The position numbers and the translations under genes are program-made. Below, piece after piece: positions 1-9,270 of a stretch of 64,000 nucleotides of DNA (positions within the stretch are counted from its first letter, which is position 1; each line of letters begins with the position of its first letter). The notes under the pieces are model-generated. The model worked only from the letters and a program-made list of their open reading frames with translations. It had not been told where the DNA came from and did no database searches. The stretch is from assembly GCA_963806635.1 (NCBI GenBank), contig CAWDZA010000015.1:124001-188000 (forward strand), written 5' to 3'. The stretch is from CAVVEQ01 sp963806635. Its GTDB lineage: Bacteria; Chloroflexota; Anaerolineae; Anaerolineales; Anaerolineaceae.

Positions 1-277
1 GATTCTGGTGGATCAGCGAATACGCCTGGAATCCCCCGGAATCGGTGACGATCGGTTTCTTCCAGCCGCTCATGTGGTGTAGCCCACCGAGCGACTGGAT
101 GGTGGAGCTGCCCGGCTTCTGCATGAGGTGAAATGTATTCATAACAACCGCTTCGGTCCCGCAGCGCAGCAGGTCGTCGGCATCCACCGAACGGACTACT
201 CCAAAGGTGGCATCTGGTAGGAATGCCGGGTATGGAATTTGTCGATTTCGAACAAGGAGTCCAGCAGTATTTAACAT
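1..277 (-). CDS. tgt: Queuine tRNA-ribosyltransferase, 3' part beyond window
   Basis: This is the N-terminal part of a tRNA-guanine transglycosylase, which swaps guanine-34 for a queuosine precursor in GUN-anticodon tRNAs. The reverse strand encodes about 92 residues from an ATG at 277. They include PAFLPDATFGVVRSVDADDL, then NTFHL, GGLHHM, and PIVTDSGGFQAYSL near position 1-55. The TDSGGFQ motif carries an aspartate essential in this TIM-barrel family. The same frame stays open upstream to a TGA near 346, so a TTG start a few codons earlier is possible; the ribosome site is weak. The gene runs off the window edge, so its C-terminal zinc site cannot be seen. Confidence 0.85.
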   Translation of the reverse strand, partial: MLNTAGLLVRNRQIPYPAFLPDATFGVVRSVDADDLLRCGTEAVVMNTFHLMQKPGSSTIQSLGGLHHMSGWKKPIVTDSGGFQAYSLIHQN

Positions 278-365
278 CACCTGGATTATCAATGAAAGCG
301 GCAGTTGCCGCAAGCCTTTTCGAAGTTCTGATACAATTATTTCATCTCACAGGAGGGTTTAACCA

Positions 366-905
366 ATGTCTGACCCAATCCGACTTTTCGGGAAAGCGTT
401 CACCGCAGGCTGCGCGGGGGCGATCGGCGCCTGGATGGCGACCGTGGTTTGTGTTCTGGTGATCCTGCTGGTGGCCAGCAACATCCTCGGTCCGGCGTTC
501 ATTCAAAGCCTGCCGCCTTCCATTCAATTCATCCCAGTCTATTTTCATTTGGGGGGAACCGAAGCCCTGCTACCCAGTGGGGATCTTCCAAACATGGATC
601 TTTTTATGACCATGGGTTCCAACCCGGATCTGCAGCATCTGAGTTCCATCTCAGCCCAATCCTCTTCACAGGTGAGTTTTTGGGCGCAAGCTCCCAAGAA
701 TATTAAGTCCCACTTCCAGGTTTGGATGACCTATCCGGATGGGCATAAGTTGAAATTCGGCGAAGAGTATTTTACCGATGGGTTGGGCGACCCGGTGGAA
801 TTGACCGGATTCACCACCGAAGCGACCCCGGGACCTTTCATGCTGCAGGCGATCATCGATGGCATTCCTGTGGGGGAATTCACCTTCACGGTCACTGAAC
901 AATAA
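366..905 (+). CDS. Hypothetical membrane-anchored protein
   Basis: A 179-residue protein that I do not recognise. It has one strongly hydrophobic segment at about residues 20-45 (an Ala/Gly/Val/Leu-rich helix), then a soluble region of about 130 residues that looks beta-rich, so it is probably a single-pass protein with an extracytoplasmic C-terminal domain. An AGGAGG ribosome site lies about 8 bases before the ATG, which supports the start. The gene converges on the lipoprotein gene at 954, with a hairpin terminator between them. No catalytic motif is visible. Confidence 0.7.
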   Translation: MSDPIRLFGKAFTAGCAGAIGAWMATVVCVLVILLVASNILGPAFIQSLPPSIQFIPVYFHLGGTEALLPSGDLPNMDLFMTMGSNPDLQHLSSISAQSSSQVSFWAQAPKNIKSHFQVWMTYPDGHKLKFGEEYFTDGLGDPVELTGFTTEATPGPFMLQAIIDGIPVGEFTFTVTEQ

Positions 906-920
906 ATTAATCCTAAAATA

Positions 921-954
921 AATCGAGTCCCTGGTAGCGGGGACTCGATTTTTC
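921..954. terminator. Rho-independent, probably bidirectional terminator
   Basis: An 11-bp perfect inverted repeat (921-931 with 940-950) encloses an 8-base loop and is followed by TTTTC on the plus strand; the 5' side is A-rich, giving a T-run on the minus strand as well. It separates the convergent genes ending at 905 (+) and 954 (-). Confidence 0.85.
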
Positions 955-1898
955 TATTGGCAGGTCAGTGAATAACTTGCCCCGGGCGAGAACGTTTCCC
1001 GGTTCGGTTGAACAATATAGATCTTTGCGGTCTCACTGGTGGTTGAGGAAAGGTTCCTGGAAATGCTCACGCTCTGAGCTCCCGCTCCTGAAAATGTAAT
1101 GGTTTCATCCTGTGAGGATGAATCGCCAAAAACCCAACGGTAGACGACATCCCCGGGACCAGTGGCTGTGATCTGGGCGGAAAGTTTAAAGTTGTACCCG
1201 GGCGGGCAGGGGGCTGTTGCGCTGGCATTATTTACAGTGACTGCCACATCGCTTACTTTGAAGAGCGTATCACCCACCTTGATCTTGACGTAGAAGGGGA
1301 CGTTGCCTGCTCCAACCCCGAAAACCACCCCGCCTGCAGGCTTCAAGCGCCAGTTGCTGGTATATTCACCCGCGGTGAGTGGGGCAGTCATGGGCAAAGA
1401 CACCTCGCCCATCTTGCCACTGGGAATTGTCTTTCCGAGTTGATATTCCAGGTTTGCGGTGAGCTGGGTGCCGCCATCAAAGACGACCAGCATGGAGGGC
1501 TGCCAATCACAGGAACCGGTGTTCCACAGCTTCCAGGTCTTGACAAACTGTTTTCCAGGTGACATCACGGTGCCATCCGGGATTGTGACATCATTTACCA
1601 GCGCTGCCTGATAACATGCTGCCTGGGTGGATGTTGGCTGGGGTATGGCAGTTGGCGGGGGAGCAGTGGGCGAGGGAGGCTGGGGCGCCGAGGTTGTGGG
1701 TGTGGACACTGCTTCAGGACTGCCGTTCTCCGGAAGCGATGTGGTGGTGGTTGAGGGGAGCGGGGCGAGCGCGGTCAGGGTTTCTGATCGACCTGGCCAA
1801 TCCGTTGCCGGCGTGGGGTTGAACAGGCTGCAGCCGGCCATCAGGACGGCTGAAACGACAATCGCGGTTAGGGAAAGCCAACTGGATCGATTTCTCAT
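954..1898 (-). CDS. Lipoprotein with NBR1-like Ig domain (copy 1)
   Basis: A secreted lipoprotein with signal peptide and lipobox (VLMAGC), a Ser/Thr/Pro-rich linker of about 70 residues, an NBR1-type Ig-like domain (VTIPDGTVMSPG, KTWKLWNTGSCDW, GEYTSNWRLK) and a C-terminal beta-sandwich with a PKD-like core (YRWVFGDSSS). The open frame starts at a TTG at 1910, but the ATG at 1898 has a GAGGTG ribosome site just upstream, so I use it. It is a paralogue of the next gene upstream (1975-2910) with the same domain order. The role is unknown; surface adhesion or glycan binding is only a guess from the architecture. Confidence 0.75.
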   Translation of the reverse strand: MRNRSSWLSLTAIVVSAVLMAGCSLFNPTPATDWPGRSETLTALAPLPSTTTTSLPENGSPEAVSTPTTSAPQPPSPTAPPPTAIPQPTSTQAACYQAALVNDVTIPDGTVMSPGKQFVKTWKLWNTGSCDWQPSMLVVFDGGTQLTANLEYQLGKTIPSGKMGEVSLPMTAPLTAGEYTSNWRLKPAGGVVFGVGAGNVPFYVKIKVGDTLFKVSDVAVTVNNASATAPCPPGYNFKLSAQITATGPGDVVYRWVFGDSSSQDETITFSGAGAQSVSISRNLSSTTSETAKIYIVQPNRETFSPGASYSLTCQ

Positions 1899-1930
1899 TG
1901 GGCACCTCAAGGATGATTATAAAACAAGAA

Positions 1931-1958
1931 AAAACTGGCGGTCTCACCCGCCAGTTTT
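1931..1958 (-). terminator. Rho-independent terminator
   Basis: An 11-bp perfect stem (1931-1941 with 1948-1958) with a 6-base loop, followed on the minus strand by TTTTTTCTTG. It lies just past the stop of the Ig-like lipoprotein gene at 1975 and separates the two paralogues into different transcripts. Confidence 0.85.
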
Positions 1959-1974
1959 CATTGGTCTGATATCC

Positions 1975-2910
1975 TCAGGGAGTACAGTTCAGTGTGAGCA
2001 TAGTGCTCGGGAATTGCTGATGATTGGGTTGGTCTACATAGATCGCAGCCCAGTGCGATGCGCTCACAGCGGTCGAATAGGAGGTTGTTACGTCTTTGGT
2101 GCCTGCCGCAGTAAAATCAAGCGTCTGCGTGGAAGACGAGGTTCCGTCGTCAAACTTCCAGTAGAAAGTGACCTTTCCGGCGCCATTGGTCTTGATATGA
2201 GCCATAAGATGGAAAGTTGCCCCTGGCGGGCAGGCGGCATCGATGGTGTAATGTTCGGCTTCGATCGTGGCGCTGGTGACCGCAAATAAGGGTGCATCCA
2301 CGATTATGGTTACATAAAAAGGCGCATTCCCCGCACCAAGCCCGAATCTCGCGCCAGAGGGAGTCTGTAACATCCAATTACTCGTAAAAGTGCCAGCTGT
2401 GTTCGGCGCGGTTAGATTGACCGAAATATCCACCGATTGTCCCGGTTCGACGTTCTTTGGCATGGCAAAAGGCGATGTCCCGTTCATTTGATTCCCGGAT
2501 ACGAAAACGACCTTGTAGGCAGTCGTCCAGGTACAGGATCCGGCGTTGATTATCCGCCAGGTCTTGGTGAAGGATTGCCCCGGCGACATCTTGGTGTTAT
2601 CTGGAATTGTCACATCGGTCCCGAATTTGGCTGCATTACAGGGCACCGTAGTCTGGGTGGGGTAGGGCGTGTAGGTGGGGTAAGGCGTGAGCGTGGGTTG
2701 TACCACGGGCGGGGGGGTGATGGTGGACGGGTACGTGGGGATGGGAAGAGTGGGCACCTGGGTGGTGCCGGCTTCCACGGTCTGTGCAACCACCGTCTCG
2801 ATGGTGACCACCGTGGGTGTGGCGTTCCCTCCGCCAAATAAAGGGAAATTGCAGGCAGAAAGCGCCAGGATCAGGATGACCGAAAAAACAAGAAGGGGTT
2901 TGATTTTCAT
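1975..2910 (-). CDS. Lipoprotein with NBR1-like Ig domain (copy 2)
   Basis: A 311-residue lipoprotein with lipobox LSAC at about residue 20, a Thr/Pro/Val-rich linker to about residue 90, an NBR1-type Ig-like domain (VTIPDNTKMSPGQSFTKTW, INAGSCTW, FTSNWMLQTPSG) and a C-terminal beta domain (CPPGATFHL, FYWKFDDGTSS). AGGAGG lies 6 bases before the ATG. Domain order and several motifs match the neighbour at 954-1898, so the pair arose by tandem duplication. The NBR1-like domain is common in secreted proteins of Chloroflexota; its ligand is not known to me. Confidence 0.75.
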   Translation of the reverse strand: MKIKPLLVFSVILILALSACNFPLFGGGNATPTVVTIETVVAQTVEAGTTQVPTLPIPTYPSTITPPPVVQPTLTPYPTYTPYPTQTTVPCNAAKFGTDVTIPDNTKMSPGQSFTKTWRIINAGSCTWTTAYKVVFVSGNQMNGTSPFAMPKNVEPGQSVDISVNLTAPNTAGTFTSNWMLQTPSGARFGLGAGNAPFYVTIIVDAPLFAVTSATIEAEHYTIDAACPPGATFHLMAHIKTNGAGKVTFYWKFDDGTSSSTQTLDFTAAGTKDVTTSYSTAVSASHWAAIYVDQPNHQQFPSTMLTLNCTP

Positions 2911-3058
2911 TCATTCCTCCTAAAACAGATGTTCAACCGAAAATCTAATTTATACAACCTTGAAGGATAAATGAAATATGCCAATTAATCAAGGTAGCTT
3001 GCCGGTGCGGCAGGCGCAAGCTATAATCATCACCAGACTATTTATTTACTGAGGGCGA

Positions 3059-3820
3059 ATGGAAAAGCGTAATTATTTGATTGATATGGATGGCGTGCTT
3101 GTATCCGGGAAGGTGATGATTCCGGGGGCGGATAAATTCCTGGAAAGATTGAAAGAAAAGAACAAGAATTTCCTGGTACTTACCAACAACCCGATCTATA
3201 CTCCGGGCGACCTCTCGCACCGGCTTCAATCCGCGGGGTTGGCCATTGATAAGGATCGCATTTTTTCCTCGGCGATGGCGACCGCGCTTTTCTTAAAAAC
3301 TCAGAAATCGAATGGAACTGCATTCGTTATCGGGGAAAGCGGTTTGACCGAAGCCATCCACGATGCCGGGTACGTGATCACATCCACCAACCCGGAATAC
3401 GTGGTACTTGGTGAAACCCATTCATACAGTATTGAACAGGTAACCCGGGCGATCCGATTGATCTCTGCTGGAGCGCACTTTCTGGCTACCAACCCCGATC
3501 CGAACGGTCCCACCGAGTATGGCATCATCCCGGCCTGCGGGGCAATGGCAGCCCTGATCGAACACGCCAGCGGACGCGCCCCATTCTTTATTGGAAAACC
3601 CAACCCGATAATGATGCGCCTGGCGTTGAATTATATTGGCGGTCACTCCGAAGAAACGGTAATGATCGGTGACCGGATGGATACTGATGTCGTCGCAGGT
3701 TTGCAAAGCGGTATGGAAACAATCCTGGTGCTCAGCGGGGTAACAAATCGGGAAATGATCTCATCCTTCCCATACCAGCCGAAAATGGTGGTTGATTCGG
3801 TGAAGGATATCCCGGTCTAA
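3059..3820 (+). CDS. HAD-IIA phosphatase, NagD-like
   Basis: A 253-residue haloacid-dehalogenase hydrolase of subclass IIA, related to the nucleotide phosphatase NagD and 4-nitrophenylphosphatases. Motif I is DMDGVL (Asp9 nucleophile, Asp11 acid/base), motif II is LTNNP near residue 42, the lysine motif is IGKPNP, and motif III/IV is MIGDRMDTDV near residue 202. The C2-type cap lies between motifs II and III. Length is normal for the family. It is followed 12 bases later by a small lipoprotein gene. Family assignment is firm; the substrate is not determined by sequence. Confidence 0.85.
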   Translation: MEKRNYLIDMDGVLVSGKVMIPGADKFLERLKEKNKNFLVLTNNPIYTPGDLSHRLQSAGLAIDKDRIFSSAMATALFLKTQKSNGTAFVIGESGLTEAIHDAGYVITSTNPEYVVLGETHSYSIEQVTRAIRLISAGAHFLATNPDPNGPTEYGIIPACGAMAALIEHASGRAPFFIGKPNPIMMRLALNYIGGHSEETVMIGDRMDTDVVAGLQSGMETILVLSGVTNREMISSFPYQPKMVVDSVKDIPV

Positions 3821-3832
3821 TTTGACCAAGCC

Positions 3833-4330
3833 ATGAACAATCGAACTCGATCATTCATCATCCTTCTCATCAGCATCTCTTTCCTTGGTTTGGCTGGGTG
3901 TGGAAACCGGATCAAACAGGGGGAGGCTGTTGTGACCGTGACCGGGAAAATCGGGAACACGAACCGGGGGGATTCCTACATTCTTCATCAGCTCGATTTT
4001 GCCACTCATTCAAACACGGCATCATACAATGATCCCTGGATCAAGGATAATGTCACCTACAAGGGATTATTGCTAAAAGACATCCTGGAGATCGTCAAGG
4101 CGAATCCCGATGCCACTGAAATGGTATTTAAGAATACCAACGGGCAGACCTATGCCGTCAGCATTGGTGATGCCAAAGGGTGGGATATCATGCTGGCGCG
4201 CTGGGCAAATGATCAGCTTCTCTTTCAGGATAATGGGTATCCCAGCAAGCTGGTTTTCCCCGAAGCAGCCAAGGAAGAATATCCTGCCGAGATGTGGGCT
4301 TGGTGGGTGAATTCTATCGAGATAAGGTAA
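3833..4330 (+). CDS. Small lipoprotein with sulfite-oxidase-like (molybdopterin-binding fold) domain
   Basis: A 165-residue protein with a lipoprotein signal (LGLAGC at about residue 22) followed by a domain resembling the oxidoreductase molybdopterin-binding fold: VTVTGKIG at the start, YKGLLLKDILEIV, VSIGDAKGWD and a WAWWVNSIEI end. No catalytic cysteine equivalent to that of sulfite oxidase is apparent, so it probably does not bind the cofactor in the usual way. A second member lies at 11089-11769. Fold assignment is moderate; function is unknown. Confidence 0.55.
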   Translation: MNNRTRSFIILLISISFLGLAGCGNRIKQGEAVVTVTGKIGNTNRGDSYILHQLDFATHSNTASYNDPWIKDNVTYKGLLLKDILEIVKANPDATEMVFKNTNGQTYAVSIGDAKGWDIMLARWANDQLLFQDNGYPSKLVFPEAAKEEYPAEMWAWWVNSIEIR

Positions 4331-4399
4331 CCGCCGAACCCCTGGTGATGGGCAGAGAATAGTATTTTCCGTATCAAATTTCGTTGGTCGATCACGAAA

Positions 4400-5767
4400 A
4401 TGGTTGAATCAATAAAAACTCCAACATTAAAACCAGGCCCAAAAATGCCCCATCGGCTTTTCACCTGCTGGCAAAGCCCTCCGGGGCTGCCTGCAATTTG
4501 GATTGTGCCTATTGTTTTTTCCTGGATAAAGAAAGCCTCTACCCCGGCAGCGATTTCAGGATGACCCCCGCTGTGCAGGAGCAATACATCCGGCAGTTGA
4601 TCGAATCCCACCAAACGGATGACGTGAACATTGCCTGGCAGGGGGGGGAACCCACATTGATGGGTTTAGATTTTTACCGCCACTCCATGGAGTTGGTGGA
4701 AAAATACCGCCGCCCTGGAATGCGCTTCCTGCATACCATGCAGACGAATGGAACTCTGCTGGATGACGACTGGGTGGAATTCTTCAAGGAGCACAACTTC
4801 CTGATCGGGATCAGCCTGGATGGCCCAAGGGAGTTGCACGATGTTTACCGGCTCGATAAGGGCGGTAAACCCACCCACGACCGGGTGATGCGCGGATTGC
4901 GGCTTCTCCAAAAGCATGGGGTTGATTACAACATACTGACCACTGTCAACCGGGTGAACGGAGATTATCCACTGGATATCTACCGATTCTTGCGAGATGA
5001 AGTTGGCACAACCTGGATCCAATTCATTCCAGTAGTTGAGCGTCTGCCGGAGAAAACCCGAGCTGACCAGCAAGAAGCCCTCCTCGTTTCAGGTCGCTCG
5101 GTTTTACCGGCAGCAATTCGGCTGGTTCCTTTCAACCATTTTTGATGAATGGGTTCGTCGCGACGTGGGCAGTGTCTTTGTGCAGACCTTTGAAGCCACC
5201 TTGCGGAATTGGCTGGGCATGAATTCCTCCGGTATGTGTGTCTTTAATGAAGCTTGCGGGACCGGGCTCGCCCTGGAGCACAATGGTGACCTCTATTCCT
5301 GCGATCATTTCGTGGACCCGGATTACCTGCTTGGAAATATCCAGAACGAACATATAATTAATATGGTCGCCTCACCCAGGCAACGGAAATTTGGTTCAGA
5401 TAAAAGGGATTCCCTGCCGGGATACTGCATAGACTGTTCGGTGAAATTCGCCTGCCACGGAGAGTGCCCCAAGAACCGATTCTTGTACTCTCCAGATGGT
5501 GAACCGTACCTGAATTACCTGTGTTCCGGTTACAAGGATTTCTTCAACCATGCTAGGTTTTCCGATGAAGCTCATGGCTGGGATCATCCGCCGCGGACGG
5601 GATGCCAAGGAGGTCATGGAGATACTCAACCAGACATTTTCTACCACCAACCGCCTGGATCCATGCCCATGCGGAAGTGGGTTAAAATTCAAGAATTGTC
5701 ATGGAACCCAACCCCGGGAGGTAAAAAGGAAAGAAATCCCCAGCCCACAATCTCGTTCACAGGTTAA
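4400..5767 (+). pseudogene. Anaerobic sulfatase-maturating enzyme, frame broken
   Basis: A radical SAM enzyme that converts a Cys (or Ser) in a sulfatase to formylglycine. The [4Fe-4S] motif CNLDCAYC is encoded at 4492-4515; downstream are NIAWQGGEPTLMG, ISLDGPRELHD, FNEACGTGLALEHNGDLYSCDHFV and the SPASM-type cysteines (CIDCSVKFACHGECPKNRF). A SEC-C metal motif (DPCPCGSGLKFKNC) follows near 5655-5700. The reading frame changes three times: in the A-run near 4441-4445 (one base missing), in the TTTT near 5104 (one extra) and in the TTTT near 5557 (one extra). The true 3' end is unclear: after the last shift the frame runs into the sulfatase gene, while the TAA at 5765 is in the previous frame. 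Confidence 0.8.
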
Positions 5768-5870
5768 ATGGAGTGGAAGCAACCCCGCTTTTGTGAATGG
5801 CCAACAGAGTGGAAATGGATTTGAACAAAAATTGGGATCAGGTAAATATTCTTGGAAGGAGTTGATGATC

Positions 5871-7410
5871 ATGCCGAACGGAAAACCAAATATTCTCGTG
5901 ATCTGGGGGGATGACATTGGGATCACCAACCTGAGCTGCTACAGCGATGGATTGATGGGTTACAGAACACCGAATATCGACCGTATCGCAAATGAAGGCA
6001 TGCGCTTTACAGATTCCTACGGCCAGCAGAGCTGCACTGCCGGACGATCAGCCTTCATCACCGGGCAGAATCCTTATCGAACCGGGTTGACCAAAGTCGG
6101 GATGCCAGGTTCTGATATTGGGCTGCAGGCAGAGGATGCCACCATTGCCGAGCTACTCAAACCACTGGGTTACGCCACCGGCCAGTTTGGAAAGAACCAC
6201 TTCGGCGATAAGAACGAATACCTTCCCACTGCCCATGGCTTTGATGAATTCTTTGGCAATCTTTATCACCTGAATGCCGATGAAGAGCCGGAGCATGTGG
6301 ATTATCCGTCCGGATGCGGACTTTCCCAATTTCAAGAAGATATTTGGGCCGCGTGGTGTGATCCACTCCTGGGCGACTGAAGAGGATGACCCCACCGAGC
6401 AGCCGCGCTGGGGGCAGGGTGGGCAAGCAAAAGATCGAAGATACCGGGCCGTTGACCCGCAAGCGCATGGAAACCTGCGACCTGGAATTCCTCGATGCCG
6501 CACAAGAAATTCATCAAGAAAGCTCACTCAGATGAGAAGCCCTTTTTCGTCTGGTTCAATACCACCTGGATGCATTTCCGCGTCCACCCGCCTAAGGAGA
6601 TTCTTGGCCAGGCTGGACGCTGGCAGTCTTTTTACCACGATGTGATGGTGGAGCACGATAAGCAGGTGGGGCAGATGCTCGACCTGCTGGACGAATTGGG
6701 CATAACTGAAGATACGATAGTGATGTATTCCACCGATAACGGACCTCACATGAACACCTGGCCGGACGGTGCCATGACCCCCTTCCGCAATGAAAAGAAT
6801 TCCAACTGGGAAGGCGCCTTCCGGGTTCCGGAACTGATTCGCTGGCCGGACAAGATCAAGGCTGGTACGGTTTCTAACGAGATCATCAGCCACACCGATT
6901 GGCTTCCCACGCTTCTGGCAGCAGCTGGGGATGCTGAATATTTCTGATAAGCTGAAGGTGGGATACAAAGCTGGTGATAAGACCTTCAAGGTGCACATTG
7001 ACGGATACAACTTCCTGCCCTATTTCACCGGCAGGCGGAAGAAAGGACCACGCCAGGGTGTTATCTACTTCTCCGATGACGGCGACCTGGTTGGTCTGCG
7101 CTACGACAACTGGAAGTTCGTCTTCGCCGAGCAACGCGTCCAGGGTACAGTTCAGATCTGGGCGGAGCCGTTCGTCTTTCTGCGCGTGCCCAAGATGTTC
7201 AACCTTCGAACCGATCCCTTCGAGCGGGCGGACATCACTTCTAACACCTACTAGGATTGGTTGATCGACAGGATCTATCTAACATACGCGGCGCAGTTCA
7301 TCGTTCGGGAGTTCCTGAATACGTTTAAAGAATTCCCACCGCGAATGAAGCCGGCGAGCTTTACCGTGGACGACATTATGAAAAAGATGGAGCAGAGCTT
7401 CGATTACTAA
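5871..7410 (+). pseudogene. Cys-type arylsulfatase, frame broken and with a stop
   Basis: A sulfatase of the alkaline-phosphatase superfamily. The start matches the family (MPNGKPNILVIWGDDIG, with the metal-binding DD). The formylglycine motif is SCTAGRSAF with Cys55, the form matured by the enzyme encoded just upstream. Later blocks are GKNHFGDK, FFVWFNTTWMHFR, YSTDNGPHMNTWPDG, NWEGAFRVP and NLRTDPFERADITSNTY. An AAGGAG site precedes ATG 5871. The homologous frame is interrupted by extra bases near 6309-6314, 6408-6412 (a G-run), 6500-6505 and 6938-6942, and by TAG at 7252-7254 inside the conserved SNTYYDWL block. The homologous tail continues to TAA at 7408. As read, no functional enzyme could be made. 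Confidence 0.85.
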
Positions 7411-7570
7411 TCTTCTAGGTGAATGCCAGGCGCAGCTGGCAAAGTCTGGCTGCGTCTGTATCACTACTTTATAAGTAATGTCCAAGAGAAGAGATCTCCA
7501 ACCTCTGCCAAGAGTAAATTTGGAGACGAACCGTTATCCGGTCCTCAAAAATTACAAAAGAGGGTTCCAA

Positions 7571-9127
7571 ATGACATTAATCGCGATTAACGTTCTCCTT
7601 GATCCAGATGCGTCTACTGTTTTAAGGGCACAGGCGATAAACGCCCGCTTAAGAGAGAACTATCCGGATGGTTTCGCCTTCGACGCCAACCACACGCCGC
7701 ATATCACCATTCTCCAAAGGTTCGTGCGTACAGCAGACCTTGACGAGGTCGCGAAAGTTGTGACCGAATTGGTGCGAACAGAGCAGTTGACGCGATTGGA
7801 AAGCAAGGCGACTGGTTACTATGACCTGGCTTACCAAAATCTTGGTTTGGTGGGAATCGTGATCGAACCGACCCAGGATCTGCGTCGATTTCAGCAAAGG
7901 ATCATCGACGCCATCACCCCGTTTGCTGTGGAGGAGGGGACAGGCGAGGCATTTGCACCCCGCCTCGACGGTGGGGTTATCAGCCAGCCGACAGTGGACT
8001 ACGTAAACAATTTCGTTGGACCCCGCACCGGCACGAACTATCACCCTCATCTGACAGTCGGTATAGGTACCCGTGAATTCGTTGACGCTTTGAAAGCGGA
8101 GCCATTCGAAACCTTCACCGTTCGGGCAGTATCCGTGAGCCTCTACCAGTTGGGAGATTACGGTGTCGCCCAGAGAAAGCTATATGACTTCTCCTCCGTT
8201 GCAGATCCGCTACCCTCCTGGAATGATGGCCCCGTCAAACAGGCGATCCTCGCGTTCATCGCCAGGGTGACAAAGGATGGATCACCCGATTTCTTGCCAC
8301 TGGTGGAACGCATCGCCGTGTTCGATAACGACGGCTGTCTCTGGCCGGAGAATCCGATGCCGTTTCAGGCAGCCTTTGCCATCGACGAACTCAACCGACG
8401 CATCCTCACTGAGCCAAAGCTCGCGTCGGATCCAATGGTAAAAACTGCCTTGGCCGGCGAATTTGATAAACTCCTGGATGGTGAACACTTCGATGGGCTG
8501 ATGCAGATCTTGGCGCTCACCCATGCAGGAATGACCACCGACGAGTTTCGTGACGCCGTGGAGGCATGGCTAGCATCGGCCAAACATCCACGTTATGGCA
8601 GACGATATGACGAACTCACCTACCAACCCATGCAGGAACTCCTGCACCTATTGCGGGCAAATGGATTCAAAAATTTCATCGTTTCCGGTGGGGGTGCGGA
8701 TTTCATGCGCGTTTGGGTGGAACGCGTCTATGGCATACCGCCGGAGCAGGTCGTTGGTTCGACGGCGCGAACGACATTCGAGCTTCGTGATAGCGGACCT
8801 GTGCTGACGAAGACATTAGATTATCTGTTCGTGAACGACAAGGAGGGTAAACCGGTCGGCATTCATCAGTTTATCGGCCGACGCCCTGTGATCTGTTGCG
8901 GGAACAGTGACGGCGACCACGCTATGTTGCAATACACCACGATTAACAACCCGCGCCCTAATTTCGGCCTCATCGTCCACCATACAGATAGTGAACGCGA
9001 ATATGCCTATGACGCCAAGACCAAGAGCACCGGCAAGCTTGTCGAAGCCATGAAGGAGGCTCCCAAGCGAGGCTGGCTCGTTGTGGACATGAAGCAGGAC
9101 TGGAGGGCCATCTTCCCGCCCGAGTAA
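7571..9127 (+). CDS. 2H phosphoesterase (LigT-like) fused to HAD phosphatase
   Basis: About 518 residues with two enzymatic modules. Residues about 1-215 form a 2H phosphoesterase (2'-5' RNA ligase/cyclic phosphodiesterase) domain, with both catalytic histidine motifs: THTPHITIL-like (NHTPHITIL) and YHPHLTVGIG. Residues about 240-518 are a HAD-superfamily hydrolase with FDNDGCLW (motif I), VSGGGADFMR (motif II) and CCGNSDGDHAML (motif III). The frame is open from 7478, but ATG 7571 has an AGAGGG site and begins the conserved domain. A coherent inference is a single protein that opens a cyclic phosphate and then removes the phosphate, but the substrate is unknown. Single-domain relatives are common; the fusion is unusual to me. 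Confidence 0.75.
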   Translation: MTLIAINVLLDPDASTVLRAQAINARLRENYPDGFAFDANHTPHITILQRFVRTADLDEVAKVVTELVRTEQLTRLESKATGYYDLAYQNLGLVGIVIEPTQDLRRFQQRIIDAITPFAVEEGTGEAFAPRLDGGVISQPTVDYVNNFVGPRTGTNYHPHLTVGIGTREFVDALKAEPFETFTVRAVSVSLYQLGDYGVAQRKLYDFSSVADPLPSWNDGPVKQAILAFIARVTKDGSPDFLPLVERIAVFDNDGCLWPENPMPFQAAFAIDELNRRILTEPKLASDPMVKTALAGEFDKLLDGEHFDGLMQILALTHAGMTTDEFRDAVEAWLASAKHPRYGRRYDELTYQPMQELLHLLRANGFKNFIVSGGGADFMRVWVERVYGIPPEQVVGSTARTTFELRDSGPVLTKTLDYLFVNDKEGKPVGIHQFIGRRPVICCGNSDGDHAMLQYTTINNPRPNFGLIVHHTDSEREYAYDAKTKSTGKLVEAMKEAPKRGWLVVDMKQDWRAIFPPE

Positions 9128-9270
9128 CGGAAACTCGTAGAAGTGTGCCATTGTGCAGCGCGCCGAATGTTTCTTATTTGGATTTGAATTCAGCGGAATC
9201 TCACCTGAGTTTTCACAGTCAAATCGAATCGCGTTAATAAAACTCGATAAACTATATAATTGAAAAAACT

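Noticed and set aside
2640..2840. Tandem repeat or minisatellite in the lipoprotein linkers
   Set aside because: The period is irregular; it is low-complexity Thr/Pro coding sequence, as in the other lipoprotein linkers of this window.
5550..6380. Apparent fusion of sulfatase maturase C-terminus and sulfatase in one frame
   Set aside because: The link appears only because the maturase frame has shifted. The sulfatase has its own ribosome site and start at 5871, and both genes are broken elsewhere.
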